Positions 26,459-36,166 of a stretch of 64,000 nucleotides of DNA are shown piece after piece. The position numbers were made by a program, and so were the translations under genes. Origin of the DNA: an uncultured Erythrobacter sp. (GTDB lineage: Bacteria; Pseudomonadota; Alphaproteobacteria; Sphingomonadales; Sphingomonadaceae); assembly GCA_947503155.1 (NCBI GenBank), contig CANNCL010000003.1, positions 186,001 through 250,000 of the forward strand. The letters are read 5' to 3'. Below the pieces are notes generated by a model. That model made no database searches, had not been told where the DNA came from, and worked only from the letters and a program-made list of their open reading frames with translations. Numbering within the stretch: position 1 is the first letter of the stretch; each line of letters opens with the position of its first letter.

Positions 26459-27514
26459 TTATTGCTGCGCAGCACCTATGACATCCGCGACGCTGGCGCT
26501 GCGCACGCCGCGATTATCGAGGTAAATATAGACCCGGCGCAGCCAATCATAAAGCGTTTCAACGTCTTGTTCGGTGTTCGCGTAAGGCGTGAAACCAGGA
26601 GCAAGCGTGGGACTGTGGAGCGAGAGAACCAGAACCGGCACGCCCTCATCCAGCGCCATATCAATCCCGCGAATCGCTTCTTCGACGGTCACGCCTTCTG
26701 GAGTGAGGGCGATTCGTTCGAGCAATTTGAGTTTTGAGAATGCGGCAAAGAATGTCGGGAAATGCCGCTGAGCGCGGTGAATATGTTTGCCCATTTGCCG
26801 AAGCAGGCCCCAATAGACGCTGGTCACCGGTAATTCGAGCAGCGCGCGTTCCTGATCCGCCCAATACGGGGCGACCGGGTGATTGGAATAATCCGGGCCG
26901 TGCTGATCGCTATAATCGAATAAAGTACGAACCGACGTGTCTATCTTTATCCCTGCCGATTTGAGCATCTGTGCGCTTTGCGCGCCGAGGCCATAACGGC
27001 CCGCGCGGTAAATCAGCGGCTTGGTGCCAAAAGCTGCTTCGATTTTGTCACGCAAGGCGGTGAATTTGGCGGCTTCTAATTCTGGCGGAAGATTTCCCGC
27101 ATAGGAATTATGGGCGCTGACCTCTTCGTCAAATGGCGGGTTTACCCACGGGTGCAATTGTACGCCAATATCGGCTTTCCCGCGCCGCACCGCATCACCA
27201 ATGATCGACACCGCGCGCGGATCGGTCGCGATCGGCCAATCAACCAGATAGACGGGATGCGCGCCGATCTCTTCGCAAAATGCTTGGAACCGGGGGAGGG
27301 CGTCGATGTGTTTTAGACCGTGCTGATCACGGGTGAAGGGACCATTCCAGTCGAACTCTTCTTCGGTGTCGACGGTTAATAAGACGCGTTTGAAATCCGG
27401 CGTGAAGGCGGCTTTTGCGCTCGCGCTAGGCGGGTCAATCATCGACGCGCAGCGGGCGGCCCCGTGCGCCGGGATGCGCTTTTCGATATCTGAATTTGCT
27501 TCGTCGTCCGCCAT
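26459..27514 (-). CDS. WalW-type polysaccharide deacetylase-like protein
   Basis: A 351-residue soluble protein of the NodB-like carbohydrate esterase superfamily. Motif 1 appears as LLTVDTEEEFDW, motif 2 as VQLHPWVNPP, and a later IYRAGRYGLG resembles the R-containing motif. The layout is that of WalW-like proteins found with polysaccharide loci in alphaproteobacteria, but no glycan genes are adjacent here. The ATG at 27514 (MADDEAN) is preferred over an ATG seven codons upstream. Deacetylation or hydrolysis of a surface sugar is the family-based guess. Confidence 0.75.
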   Translation of the reverse strand: MADDEANSDIEKRIPAHGAARCASMIDPPSASAKAAFTPDFKRVLLTVDTEEEFDWNGPFTRDQHGLKHIDALPRFQAFCEEIGAHPVYLVDWPIATDPRAVSIIGDAVRRGKADIGVQLHPWVNPPFDEEVSAHNSYAGNLPPELEAAKFTALRDKIEAAFGTKPLIYRAGRYGLGAQSAQMLKSAGIKIDTSVRTLFDYSDQHGPDYSNHPVAPYWADQERALLELPVTSVYWGLLRQMGKHIHRAQRHFPTFFAAFSKLKLLERIALTPEGVTVEEAIRGIDMALDEGVPVLVLSLHSPTLAPGFTPYANTEQDVETLYDWLRRVYIYLDNRGVRSASVADVIGAAQQ

Positions 27515-27648
27515 GATGCCTGCTGCATACACCAAAACTGTAAGCGATGCCTTACCGCTGATATTCTTCTGTTACTGAATGTGTGCCTGCCCGCCGCCTG
27601 CCCGCATCTGGCCCGCCGCAGGCCCGCCCTTGGCCCGCCCTTGGCCTA

Positions 27649-29562
27649 TCAGGTGTCGGACCAAGCTTCGCAGTCTGTATCTGCGTCGGTTTGCCCAGTC
27701 AGCAATGGCAGGGATAGGACGATTGTTTCATCGTCGCGCACCAGATCACCGCCCGCCGCGCGCGCCTCTGCTCGTGCCAATCTCAACGCGAAACCTGCGC
27801 CAAATAACCCCGCATTGATCGCGGTTCCGACAGGCTTAACCTCTGCGGTGAAAATATCATCCTCGGCCAGCAATTGTGCGGGAAGGTCGCAGATCAATTG
27901 CGCCATTGCGCCCGCACCGCCGCCGCCCGTGTCACTGATGGTTGCCTCCAACATTTCGCCTGCTGAACATCCCCCGCCCAATGTCGCAAGCAACCGCCAG
28001 AGCAGCGATTCCACCGGATCAGTGTCGAGCGCGACGATATAGGGCGTGTCATCTGTGTCGAAGGCAATGCCCGCCATGCGCGGGTGCAGGACTTGTTCAA
28101 GCTGGCGGTTGGTGCTGATCGCCAATGCCGCCAAATTGGCCGCGCCGGTTTCCATCTCCATTGCGCCTGTCTCCAGCCGGGCGAGGCGGTCAAGCTCCTC
28201 AAACCCGGCCAATATGCGCGCAGCATCTGCGGCAATTGCGGCGGCCAATGCGCGATATTCATGCGGGGCGCTGCCGAATAATTGTTGCTGGATGACCTCG
28301 GCATAGCCTTGGACGGCGGTCACGGGCGTGCGCAATTCGTGGAGCAATTGCCGGATACGGTCGGCTTCTTTTTCAGCGGCGCTGGGTCCGGCGGGGTCAT
28401 TGCTTGCCGGGCGGCGGAAACGCCCGACATAGCCAGCAAAATTGCCATCGTCGGTAAAGCGCGGCTGGGCATCGACTGTCCAATCACCGGCAATCACCTC
28501 GGCTCCGAAAAGCTGTGCGTTTGCGCCTGATATCGGCTGGCGGCGGACAAAGGAGCGTTCGAGCGGTGTTTCACGCGATGCGCTGCCTAAGCGCGGCGGG
28601 GCGACGAGCCGCGTGCCAATCACCATCGCGGCGACGTCGCCATCTGCCCATTCGATCCGCCCGCCTGCATCGGCGGCAAATCCAAATGCACCGACAAGCC
28701 GAACGCTGCGCGCTTGATCTTCGCCCAAGGGCAAGCGTGGTTCGCTGCCATCGATTTCTCTGCCGGTTTCGCGGGATCGTTTGAAATGTGCGATCCGTTC
28801 CACCAACGCAGAAATTTCGCTGCGCCCTTCGCTGGCCGGGTCGAAGGGCGAGGTCGGCGGCGCTACTACGGGTAGTGCAATATCGTGGGGCGGCGCGGCG
28901 TCTTCGTTGATTGTTGGCTCGCTATGCGGCGCGCCGCCTTGCGGCTCCGCATCAAGCCCGCCTTGCGTCTCCGCATCAAGGACGCGTGGCACAGGCGTTT
29001 CTGCATCGAAATCGCTTGGCGCTTCATGCGCGTTTGTTGGCCGCGCAAGAGGCGTCGGCGCGGTCGCAGTTTCCACATTCTCGCCGGTCGTTTCCGCAGG
29101 TCGCGGCAGCCCGCGATCATACACGCCCAGCCGCTCCAGCAATGTTTCCACATCGACGGGCAAATCCCGGCGCAATCGCAAAAACCCGCGCGCTCGAACC
29201 GGCAGACGCGGTATCAGCGCAGACCAATCCTCCGCTGAAAGCTGCGCACGGTTCAGCGCGGCGGATGCCACATCGGGTTCAAAATCGGCCAAATGCGCGG
29301 CCAATTCAGGATTGCGAAACCGCCAACCGGCCTCGCGGATCATCCGTGCGCGGCCTGATGCAGGGATTTTCTCTGCGAGAGCATCCATCCGCAGCCATGC
29401 CGAAGCGATCAAGCTGGCATCCCCGCCCGACACGCCATTCGCTTGGCCGACCGTTTGCTCCGCCCCAAGAATATCGAGCAATTGCCTGTATTGCGTGCGC
29501 AATCCGACATCGCTGGACGCGCGCTGACGCAGCACAGTCGCAAGGCGATCATCGAAGAACAT
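27649..29562 (-). CDS. Sensor histidine kinase with divergent ATP-binding domain
   Basis: A 637-residue cytoplasmic protein. A helical N-terminus and a low-complexity linker (around residues 180-230, including DAETQGGLDAEPQGG) precede a PAS-like region. A classical H-box follows, LHELRTPVTAVQGYAEVI near residue 410. The ATP-binding part keeps SDTGGGGAG and GAGFALRLARAEARAAGG, but the N-box asparagine is not evident (SLLWRLLATLGG). Kinase activity is therefore uncertain. GGAG six bases before the ATG supports the start. No response regulator is adjacent. The ~300 bases to the rightward Lrp gene hold the two divergent promoters; no further gene is seen there. Confidence 0.8.
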   Translation of the reverse strand: MFFDDRLATVLRQRASSDVGLRTQYRQLLDILGAEQTVGQANGVSGGDASLIASAWLRMDALAEKIPASGRARMIREAGWRFRNPELAAHLADFEPDVASAALNRAQLSAEDWSALIPRLPVRARGFLRLRRDLPVDVETLLERLGVYDRGLPRPAETTGENVETATAPTPLARPTNAHEAPSDFDAETPVPRVLDAETQGGLDAEPQGGAPHSEPTINEDAAPPHDIALPVVAPPTSPFDPASEGRSEISALVERIAHFKRSRETGREIDGSEPRLPLGEDQARSVRLVGAFGFAADAGGRIEWADGDVAAMVIGTRLVAPPRLGSASRETPLERSFVRRQPISGANAQLFGAEVIAGDWTVDAQPRFTDDGNFAGYVGRFRRPASNDPAGPSAAEKEADRIRQLLHELRTPVTAVQGYAEVIQQQLFGSAPHEYRALAAAIAADAARILAGFEELDRLARLETGAMEMETGAANLAALAISTNRQLEQVLHPRMAGIAFDTDDTPYIVALDTDPVESLLWRLLATLGGGCSAGEMLEATISDTGGGGAGAMAQLICDLPAQLLAEDDIFTAEVKPVGTAINAGLFGAGFALRLARAEARAAGGDLVRDDETIVLSLPLLTGQTDADTDCEAWSDT

Positions 29563-29861
29563 TCACGGCTCCTACCGAGAGGTTTAGGGCGCGAAAGACG
29601 CCTGTACCAACATGCCCGCTTCGCCTTTGCCGGGACAAAGGGGGCATCCGGGTAGCCTTTCCTTAGCACCGCAAGCGAATTGTCACAGAGCGCTTACCCC
29701 CTGCGTTGCAAACCGGGACAATTGCTGTCACACATAATTAAATTAGCCGAAACCGCGTAAAGTCGTGCGTGATCTTGCACACTATTGTTTGCGCGTAAGT
29801 CAATCTGGCGCGTCTGTGTAACTTTGGCGCGCACATTCACATTGAGGGAACCCGACGCGCC

Positions 29862-30323
29862 ATGGCGAATCTTGACGATATCGACAAACGCCTGCTCAGC
29901 GAACTTCAAGCCGAAGGGCGTGTGACCAATGTTGAACTGGCACAGCGAGTCGGCCTGACCGCGCCGCCATGTTTGCGGCGCGTTCGCGGCCTTGAAGAAG
30001 ACGGTGTCATTCGCGGCTATCATGCCGATTTGGACCCGTCGAAATTGGGTTTTGCTATCACCGTTTTTGCGATGGTGAGTTTGAAGAGTCAGGCTGAAAA
30101 CGAACTGCGCGAATTTGAAGATCACATGGCTGATTTGCCCGAAGTGCGCGAATGCCACATGCTCAATGGCGAGATTGATTTCATTCTAAAAATCGTGAGC
30201 CAAGACCTCCAAAGCTTTCAAGAATTCCTGACGAGCAAGCTAACGCCGGCGCCCAATGTGGCGAGTGTAAAAACATCGCTGACGATCCGCACGGCCAAGC
30301 ACGAGCCGGGTGTTCCGCTTTAA
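29862..30323 (+). CDS. Lrp/AsnC family transcriptional regulator
   Basis: A 153-residue regulator. The N-terminal HTH (LDDIDKRLLSELQAEGRVTNVELAQRVGL in part) is followed by the RAM/AsnC ligand-binding domain (FAITVFAMVSLK, DLPEVRECHMLNGEIDFILKI). Such proteins form octamers and respond to amino acids. A GAGGGA ribosome-binding site precedes the ATG. It is followed 15 bases later by a GFA-family gene, probably cotranscribed. The regulated amino acid is not evident from the neighbourhood. Confidence 0.93.
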   Translation: MANLDDIDKRLLSELQAEGRVTNVELAQRVGLTAPPCLRRVRGLEEDGVIRGYHADLDPSKLGFAITVFAMVSLKSQAENELREFEDHMADLPEVRECHMLNGEIDFILKIVSQDLQSFQEFLTSKLTPAPNVASVKTSLTIRTAKHEPGVPL

Positions 30324-30338
30324 ACCTGAGGTAATGAT

Positions 30339-30785
30339 GTGAGCGACGCCGAACGCCTAAGCGAACCACTGACCGGGCTTTGCCTGTGCGGCGAAGTTGC
30401 GATCACACTTACCGGAATGCACAAACAAATCGACGTGTGCCATTGTTCGATGTGCGCGCGTTGGGGCGGGGCGATGTATGCTGGGCTAGAGGCCGATGGA
30501 TTTTCGGTCACGGGCGAGGCGTCCATCACCACCTATCAATCGAGCGAATGGGCAGAGCGCGCCTTTTGCGCAACTTGCGGCAGCAACCTTTGGTATAAGT
30601 TTAAACCAAACGGGCACTGCACTTTCCTAGCGGGATTGTTTGAGGTGCCAAAAGGGCTTTCGATTAAGCAGCAGATTTTCGTCGATGAAAAACCCGATTG
30701 GTATGATCTGGTCCAAGAAAGTCCGATGAAAACCGGCGCTCAAATCATCGCTGAGGCCGAAGCAGCGGGCCTGACTTTCGATTAA
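30339..30785 (+). CDS. GFA-family (Mss4-like) zinc protein
   Basis: A 148-residue zinc protein of the glutathione-dependent formaldehyde-activating (GFA) family. Metal-binding cysteines are in GLCLCGEV, CHCSMCARWGG and FCATCGSNLWY. Some members speed formation of S-hydroxymethylglutathione, but most are uncharacterised, so a formaldehyde role is only possible. The start is GTG at 30339, with GAGGTAA spaced before it. It belongs to the Lrp transcription unit. Confidence 0.87.
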   Translation: MSDAERLSEPLTGLCLCGEVAITLTGMHKQIDVCHCSMCARWGGAMYAGLEADGFSVTGEASITTYQSSEWAERAFCATCGSNLWYKFKPNGHCTFLAGLFEVPKGLSIKQQIFVDEKPDWYDLVQESPMKTGAQIIAEAEAAGLTFD

Positions 30786-30805
30786 CAACCGGCTCTAACG
30801 CAGCA

Positions 30806-31190
30806 TCAATTTGGGCAGCAATTGCGCGAAGCGAATCGATTTCGCTTCGTGGTCACAGCCTTCCAATCGGCGTTGGAAAGACCGAGATGCCCGCCGCGCG
30901 CAATGGTCTGGGCAACGACTTCATCCAAATTGGTGTCAAGCGAACCGGCGGTAAATTCGCGCGAAAAATGTCACCAGCTCAGGCCAATTTTCGATCCCCC
31001 AGATTAATGCTGCGGGGGTTGCGGCCGGCTTAGCCTCCCGATTTGCGCACGACTTCAGCGCCTCCAGCCCCTGCGCCAGCAAAAGCGCGTGTCGCCAACT
31101 TAACGCACCGCCGCATTCATTCACTCCCGGATTGACGTATGCCGCGAACCGCTCGCGCTATTCGCGCCCCAGCCAGTCGCTCCGTTTCGG
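30806..31190 (-). pseudogene. Possible frameshifted gene remnant in a 500-bp gap
   Basis: The gap 30786-31288 contains no intact gene. On the minus strand an open stretch ending ...NWPELVTFF (from about 31124 to 30936) becomes continuous with a second one (SREFTAGSLDTNLDEVVAQ and onwards to a TGA at 30808) if one base is dropped in the A5/T5 run near 30967. Further protein-like codons (AYVNPGVNECGG) precede the only ATG. The pieces look like decayed coding sequence, but no family is recognised. A 23-bp inverted repeat (about 30829-30851) lies within it. Confidence 0.35.
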
Positions 31191-31288
31191 TGCAAGCTTA
31201 CGCAGTATTACGAAGGGAAGTGAGCGCCCCGCTGGGTTAGGGGTTTGTCCGTGGGGCGGCGTTTAGCTTCCTGCGGAAAGGGTTTAAG

Positions 31289-32527
31289 ATGAACGCCTTG
31301 CTGGAATATGAGCAATATATGCCGCACGGCATGTGCTTGCTGTGGGAACCATGGCTGGTGCTGCTTTGGTCGGGGTCAGACCTCATGATCTTCGCAGCAT
31401 ATCTGGCGATCCCAACGGCGATCCTGATGGTGCTGAGGCGAAGGCCCGATTTGAACCATCGCGGGCTGGTATCGCTATTCGCTGCGTTCATCTTGCTGTG
31501 CGGGGTGACTCATGCGCTGTCGATCGTGACATTGTGGTATGCGATCTATCCGCTGATGGGCACGATCAAACTGGCGACGGGCATAGTCTCGCTCGCGACG
31601 GCCTTCATGCTGTTTCGCCTCATCCCGACGCTGGTGCGGATCCCCACTCCGGATAAACACGAAGAGGTGATTGCGCAGCTTGAAACGACATTGGCCGATT
31701 TGGCGATGGCGCGTGATGAGTTGGACAAAAGGGTAAAGGACCGGACTGAAGAACTTGAGCAGGCGAACATTCGCCTCGCCTTTAGGGCGCGCGATGCGGT
31801 CCAGCGCAGCCGCAATCTCATCCAAACCGTGTCGGCATTGACCCAGCCCGGATCTGATTTGAACGAACATCCTGAGGCGTTTTTGCGCGATCTGCGCGGC
31901 CGTATAAACGCGCTTGCGATCGCCACATCTACTGTGATGGAGCAAGATGACGTCGCGTGGGCGAGTATGGAACGGATTGTGAAGCGCCAGGTGGAGCCGC
32001 TCTTCGCAAATCCGGCGGCCAAATTTTCCGTATCCGGTCCGATGATTGCCACCGGCGCGCAGGGCGCGCAGCAAATCAGTTTGGTTGCGTGGGAATTGGC
32101 ATCGCGGTTTGTGCACATGGACCGCTGGGATCAAGTGAATGCGCGAATTGAGGTAAATTGGTTCGTGTCACCGGCCGATGATCCGTTGCCCGGCGAGACA
32201 ATTGATGGGGCCGTCGATGCGCCGCCTGAGAATTTTACGTTTGAATGGCGTGAGATATTGAAATCACATGAAAATCCCGCAGAAGGCCTGAGCGCACACG
32301 ACGATAATGTGCCTATAACGCCCGGGCCGCTCGCGGGTTTTACCGACGTTCTTCTCACCCGGCTCGTGCCCCGCTTGTTAGGCGGAAAGGCGCGAATTGA
32401 CGTCGAAGCATCGACGTTTATCTACACGCTGACATGCCCGCTCAGCGCGATTGCAGATGAGGATGAACCAGCGATCGCCAATGCGCTTTCTGACGCATTG
32501 AAAGAGCGGACCATGAAAACTGCCTAG
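31289..32527 (+). CDS. Ethylene-receptor-type sensor with degenerate HWE-like kinase
   Basis: A 412-residue membrane protein. Residues 22-112 hold three transmembrane helices with the residues that bind Cu(I)/ethylene in plant ETR1: Asp31, Tyr38, Pro42, Cys71 and His75, each exactly six positions after ETR1 Asp25, Tyr32, Pro36, Cys65, His69. The CGVTH motif and the [15 protein letters not shown] helix are also alike. A coiled coil (about 125-165) leads to an HWE/HisKA_2-like region, but the phospho-acceptor His is absent ([13 protein letters not shown]) and the HELATNA N-box is changed to WELASRF. It is probably a pseudokinase sensor. It converges with accC, overlapping by four bases. Confidence 0.85.
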   Translation: MNALLEYEQYMPHGMCLLWEPWLVLLWSGSDLMIFAAYLAIPTAILMVLRRRPDLNHRGLVSLFAAFILLCGVTHALSIVTLWYAIYPLMGTIKLATGIVSLATAFMLFRLIPTLVRIPTPDKHEEVIAQLETTLADLAMARDELDKRVKDRTEELEQANIRLAFRARDAVQRSRNLIQTVSALTQPGSDLNEHPEAFLRDLRGRINALAIATSTVMEQDDVAWASMERIVKRQVEPLFANPAAKFSVSGPMIATGAQGAQQISLVAWELASRFVHMDRWDQVNARIEVNWFVSPADDPLPGETIDGAVDAPPENFTFEWREILKSHENPAEGLSAHDDNVPITPGPLAGFTDVLLTRLVPRLLGGKARIDVEASTFIYTLTCPLSAIADEDEPAIANALSDALKERTMKTA

Positions 32528-33897
32528 CCCGCGCTGTCCCCAACGCGCTCTTCTAGCCAATCTTCGAGCCATTTGATCGTATAGTCGCCGTGCAGAATAT
32601 CATTCTGCTGCAGCAATTCCTGATGCAAAGGAATGTTGGTCTTCACCCCTTCAACCACCATCTCTTCCAACGCGCGGCGCAGGCGCATGATGCACCCTTC
32701 GCGGTTGCGGCCATAGACGATCAATTTGGCGATCATGCTGTCGTAATAAGGCGGGATCGAATAACCAGCATAGAGGCCGGAATCGACCCGTACATGCATC
32801 CCGCCAGCCGGGTGGTAATAGGTCACTTTGCCGGGCGAAGGCGCAAAGTTGAACGGGTCTTCTGCGTTGATCCGGCATTCGATCGCGTGACCGGTAAATT
32901 CCAACTCGTCTTGCGTCACGGATAACGGTTTACCAGCCGCAATGCGGATTTGTTCACGCACCAGATCAACGCCGGTGATGGCTTCGGTCACAGGATGTTC
33001 GACCTGAAGGCGGGTGTTCATTTCGATGAAATAGAATTCACCATTTTCCCAAAGGAATTCGATTGTACCAGCGCCGCGATACGCCATGTCGCGCATCGCT
33101 TTGGAGCACACTTCGCCCATGCGCATACGTTCTTCATGGCTGATGACGGGCGAGGGGGCTTCTTCGAGCACTTTTTGGTGCCGCCTTTGGAGGGAGCAAT
33201 CACGCTCTCCCAAATGGATCGCCGCGCCTTTGCCGTCGCCAAAGACTTGAAATTCGATATGGCGCGGATTGCCGAGATATTTCTCAATATAGACGGTCGC
33301 ATCGCCAAAGGCTGCCTTCGCCTCTGACCCGGCCTGTTTCATCAGCGTTTCAAGCTGATCTTCGCTTTCGCATACTTTCATGCCCCGGCCACCGCCGCCG
33401 CTCGCGGCTTTGATAATGACGGGATAGCCGACTTCTGCGGCGACCCGCTTACCCTCTTTGGGATCGTCAATAGCGCCGTCTGATCCGGGAACCAGCGGCA
33501 GTCCCAACCTGCCAGCCGAACGCTTTGCTTCGACCTTATCGCCCATCGTGCGGATATGTTCAGGCTTCGGCCCGATCCATGCGAGGTCATGCGCCTCTAC
33601 AATCTCAGCAAATTTGGCGTTCTCAGATAGAAATCCATAGCCGGGATGCACCGCGTCGCATTCGGCGATTTCGGCGGCTGATATGATGTTTGCGACATTG
33701 AGGTAGCTGTCGGTCGCCGAAGGCGGCCCGATGCAAACGGCATGATCGGCAAGCCGCACATGCATTGCATCGGCATCGGCGGTGGAATGCACCGCGACCG
33801 TCTCAATCCCCATTTCATGCGCCGCGCGGTGAATACGCAGCGCGATTTCGCCGCGATTGGCGATCAAGATGCGGGTAATGGGCCCTTCTTTGCGCAT
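32524..33897 (-). CDS. accC: Acetyl-CoA carboxylase, biotin carboxylase subunit
   Basis: A 457-residue biotin carboxylase. Visible motifs are [13 protein letters not shown] at the N-terminus, the ATP-grasp glycine loop ([13 protein letters not shown]), the active-site [13 protein letters not shown] and [13 protein letters not shown]. It carboxylates biotin on AccB using ATP and bicarbonate, the first half-step of malonyl-CoA formation. It lies six bases after accB in the standard accB-accC order, with aroQ upstream, as in many alphaproteobacteria. Confidence 0.97.
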   Translation of the reverse strand: MRKEGPITRILIANRGEIALRIHRAAHEMGIETVAVHSTADADAMHVRLADHAVCIGPPSATDSYLNVANIISAAEIAECDAVHPGYGFLSENAKFAEIVEAHDLAWIGPKPEHIRTMGDKVEAKRSAGRLGLPLVPGSDGAIDDPKEGKRVAAEVGYPVIIKAASGGGGRGMKVCESEDQLETLMKQAGSEAKAAFGDATVYIEKYLGNPRHIEFQVFGDGKGAAIHLGERDCSLQRRHQKVLEEAPSPVISHEERMRMGEVCSKAMRDMAYRGAGTIEFLWENGEFYFIEMNTRLQVEHPVTEAITGVDLVREQIRIAAGKPLSVTQDELEFTGHAIECRINAEDPFNFAPSPGKVTYYHPAGGMHVRVDSGLYAGYSIPPYYDSMIAKLIVYGRNREGCIMRLRRALEEMVVEGVKTNIPLHQELLQQNDILHGDYTIKWLEDWLEERVGDSAG

Positions 33898-33903
33898 ATC
33901 AGA

Positions 33904-34398
33904 TTACGCGATCACGACGAGCGGTTGGTCAAATTCAACCGGCTGAGCGTTTTCGACCAGAATGGCTTTGACCGTGCCTGCTTTGTCTGCGGTGATCGGG
34001 TTCATAACCTTCATCGCCTCGACAATCAGCAGGGTGTCGCCTTCGCTGACCTTATCGCCAATTTTGATAAAGTTAGGTGTGCCCGGTTCCGAGGCAAGAT
34101 AGACGGTGCCAACCATCGGTGATTTGAAAGCGTCTGAATGATCCGCCGCCGCAGGCTCCGAAGTAGGAGCCGCCGCCGCAGGGGCAGGCGCCGCGGGCGC
34201 CGCAGCGACAGGCGCCGGAGCAGCAATATGCGTAGTCGCAACGCCGCCGCTTCGCGCGACGCGAATTTTGCGATCATTGTCTTCTACTTCGATTTCAGAA
34301 AGGCCAGTTTCGTCGAGAAGCTCAGCTAGCTCGCGAACCAGCGCGGTGTCGATATTCATGCCGGACTTATGTCCTGCACTTGGCTTGGAATTAGCCAT
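33904..34398 (-). CDS. accB: Acetyl-CoA carboxylase, biotin carboxyl carrier protein
   Basis: A 164-residue BCCP. A helical N-terminus ([20 protein letters not shown]) leads into a long Ala/Pro linker (about 60-90) and the C-terminal biotinyl domain, with EAMKVMN placing the biotin on Lys130. It shuttles carboxybiotin between AccC and the carboxyltransferase. AGGGGC before the ATG supports the start at 34398. It is followed at once by accC; aroQ lies about 150 bases upstream on the same strand. Confidence 0.97.
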   Translation of the reverse strand: MANSKPSAGHKSGMNIDTALVRELAELLDETGLSEIEVEDNDRKIRVARSGGVATTHIAAPAPVAAAPAAPAPAAAAPTSEPAAADHSDAFKSPMVGTVYLASEPGTPNFIKIGDKVSEGDTLLIVEAMKVMNPITADKAGTVKAILVENAQPVEFDQPLVVIA

Positions 34399-34553
34399 GG
34401 ATGCCCCTTATTTGATTTCGCCTAATGACGATTACAGGCGTGACTATTGACGCGAATTGCGGCTGGCAAGTGGCAATCGGTGCAAAATCCGCAATTACAG
34501 TGCGGTTTGGAGGCCGTTTACGGGTGCCAAGAAGAGGTGTTGCGAGGCGCTGC

Positions 34554-34994
34554 CTAGACCTTACCCGCCGCTACGGCTTCCAATGCTAATCGGTAACTGC
34601 CGGCCCCATGCCCCTCCACCGTGAGCGCGGCCGCCATGCCGACATAGGAAAGGTGGCGAAATTCCTCGCGCTCCTTTGGATCAGAAAGATGCACTTCGAT
34701 AACCGGAATGGTTATCGCCTTGATCGCATCAAGCAGGGCAATTGAGGTGTGGGTATAGGCCGCCGCGTTGAGCAAAACCGCCCGCACGCCGTCCGCCTGC
34801 GCCTCATGCAACCAATCGACAAGCATCCCCTCGTGATTGGTTTGGCGCATATCAATGGTGAAGCCGAGTTCCAGCGCGCGGTCCTCTAGCATACCGGCGA
34901 TGTCGTCGAGCGTGTCTGAGCCGTAAATCTCCGGCTCACGCAGGCCGAGGAGATTGAGGTTGGGGCCGTTTAGGACGAGGATTGTGTTGGTCAT
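34554..34994 (-). CDS. aroQ: Type II 3-dehydroquinate dehydratase
   Basis: A 146-residue dodecameric dehydratase of the shikimate pathway, converting 3-dehydroquinate to 3-dehydroshikimate. NGPNLNLLG at the start, RQTNHEG, the AAAYTHTSIAL segment and EVHLSDPKEREEFRHLSY are typical, carrying the lid arginine/tyrosine region and catalytic His. Its place upstream of accB-accC is a conserved alphaproteobacterial arrangement. Confidence 0.96.
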   Translation of the reverse strand: MTNTILVLNGPNLNLLGLREPEIYGSDTLDDIAGMLEDRALELGFTIDMRQTNHEGMLVDWLHEAQADGVRAVLLNAAAYTHTSIALLDAIKAITIPVIEVHLSDPKEREEFRHLSYVGMAAALTVEGHGAGSYRLALEAVAAGKV

Positions 34995-35011
34995 ATCGCG
35001 AGGTTTAACGA

Positions 35012-35629
35012 CTATTTTCGCCTTTTTAAAGAAAGGCCACGGATACGGTCACTATTGGGAAATTTGATCAAATGCCAAACACCAGACGGTATCTTGGCAG
35101 CGCAATTCCAATGAGCGAGCAATCGACCTTTCAGACCGAAGCCTTCTTTCCGGTATATCCAAGCCAAATAACCCATCGATGGAATGTGGCCTTTGGTTTT
35201 TGCCCGTTCAAAGTAATCGAGTGCGGTCGCGACATCTCGGCCTACGAAAATGCCATGATAATGCAGCATCCCCAGGTAGTACATTGCTGGAGCGTAGCCC
35301 TTACCGGCGGCTTGCTTATACCGCTCAACAGCCGCTTCACCATTCTTTTTGGAATGATAATGAACAGCAAGTTGGAAACAAGCTTCGAGCGAGCCTTTAT
35401 CCGCCGCCTCGCTGAGCCAGTGCTCTACGTCATCTTGTGCATTATCAGATTTCAATTCCCTCACGAGATAGATCATCGCGAGAGTTGAACCCTGTTCAGA
35501 ATGCTCAATTAGAGACTTGAGGCCCGCTTCGGGATCCACTTTGCGCAATTGAATGGCATCCCATACCAAATCTGCGTTTGGGTCAGAATCCCATTCGTTT
35601 TGAAGGTTCTCGCCAAGTTTGACTGCCAT
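35012..35629 (-). CDS. Sel1-like/TPR repeat protein
   Basis: A 205-residue protein built of Sel1-like repeats. Successive units read SLEACFQLAVHYH, YAPAMYYLGMLHYHG (followed by ATALDYFERAKTKGH) and IPSMGYLAWIYRKEG. Such alpha-alpha repeats mediate protein contacts. No signal peptide or membrane segment is seen. The codon mix is somewhat more AT-rich than in the flanking acc and lyase genes, which may point to separate ancestry. It precedes aroQ on the same strand by 17 bases. Confidence 0.75.
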   Translation of the reverse strand: MAVKLGENLQNEWDSDPNADLVWDAIQLRKVDPEAGLKSLIEHSEQGSTLAMIYLVRELKSDNAQDDVEHWLSEAADKGSLEACFQLAVHYHSKKNGEAAVERYKQAAGKGYAPAMYYLGMLHYHGIFVGRDVATALDYFERAKTKGHIPSMGYLAWIYRKEGFGLKGRLLAHWNCAAKIPSGVWHLIKFPNSDRIRGLSLKRRK

Positions 35630-35683
35630 TTCTAATTATTAGCAGAATTATTTGGACGGTCCAATTTCTCGAAATTGCAAGGA

Positions 35684-36097
35684 TCACCGATCCACGCCCT
35701 TAATCTTACCCCACTGACGCGCGGCTGTGTAACCGAGATAGCCTGTCCCAAACAACGCATAGAGCGGATCTGGCAGCCCGCCGAGATAGGCGTTCATGCC
35801 GTGCGCGATATCTTTGGCGGCGCCGGGGTTGAAGGCTGATAACAGGCCCATCGGCAGAGCGGTCAGGATCAGGACATACATCACATAGAGGAAGCTGGGG
35901 CGGGCGCGGCTGGTCCACGGGTCTGTCGATTGTGCCTCCGCGACGATCGCTTGCAGGCGCGCTTCGATCAGCGCCATTTCCTGCGTCCCCTCCAGCTTGA
36001 GCAGTTCCAACTGCGCCTTGGCGCGTGCTTCTTTGTCGGGAATGATCTTGTCGAGGATCGAAGTGATCGGACCGATGAGGGATTCGAGTAAGGCCAT
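35684..36097 (-). CDS. GTA-type holin (3TM holin family)
   Basis: A 137-residue protein matching the 3TM holin family found with alphaproteobacterial gene transfer agents. It has an amphipathic N-terminus (MALLESLIGPITSILDKIIPDKEA), a long helix rich in Glu/Ala/Gln, a transmembrane segment (FLYVMYVLILTALPMGLLSAF), and a C-terminal hydrophobic stretch with GTGYLGYTAARQWGK. Holins open the inner membrane to let endolysin out. No endolysin or phage structural gene is adjacent. The ATG at 36097 is chosen over one 13 codons upstream. Confidence 0.82.
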   Translation of the reverse strand: MALLESLIGPITSILDKIIPDKEARAKAQLELLKLEGTQEMALIEARLQAIVAEAQSTDPWTSRARPSFLYVMYVLILTALPMGLLSAFNPGAAKDIAHGMNAYLGGLPDPLYALFGTGYLGYTAARQWGKIKGVDR

Positions 36098-36166
36098 TGC
36101 TGCGCTCCTATGGGTGAGTCGCGCTTCAATAACCAAATGGGTTGGTGTAGGAAAGTTCGCGAACCT

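Noticed and set aside
28781..29666. Several plus-strand frames over the kinase gene
   Set aside because: Antisense to the histidine kinase with H-box and ATP-box motifs; low-complexity Ala/Ser/Arg translation.
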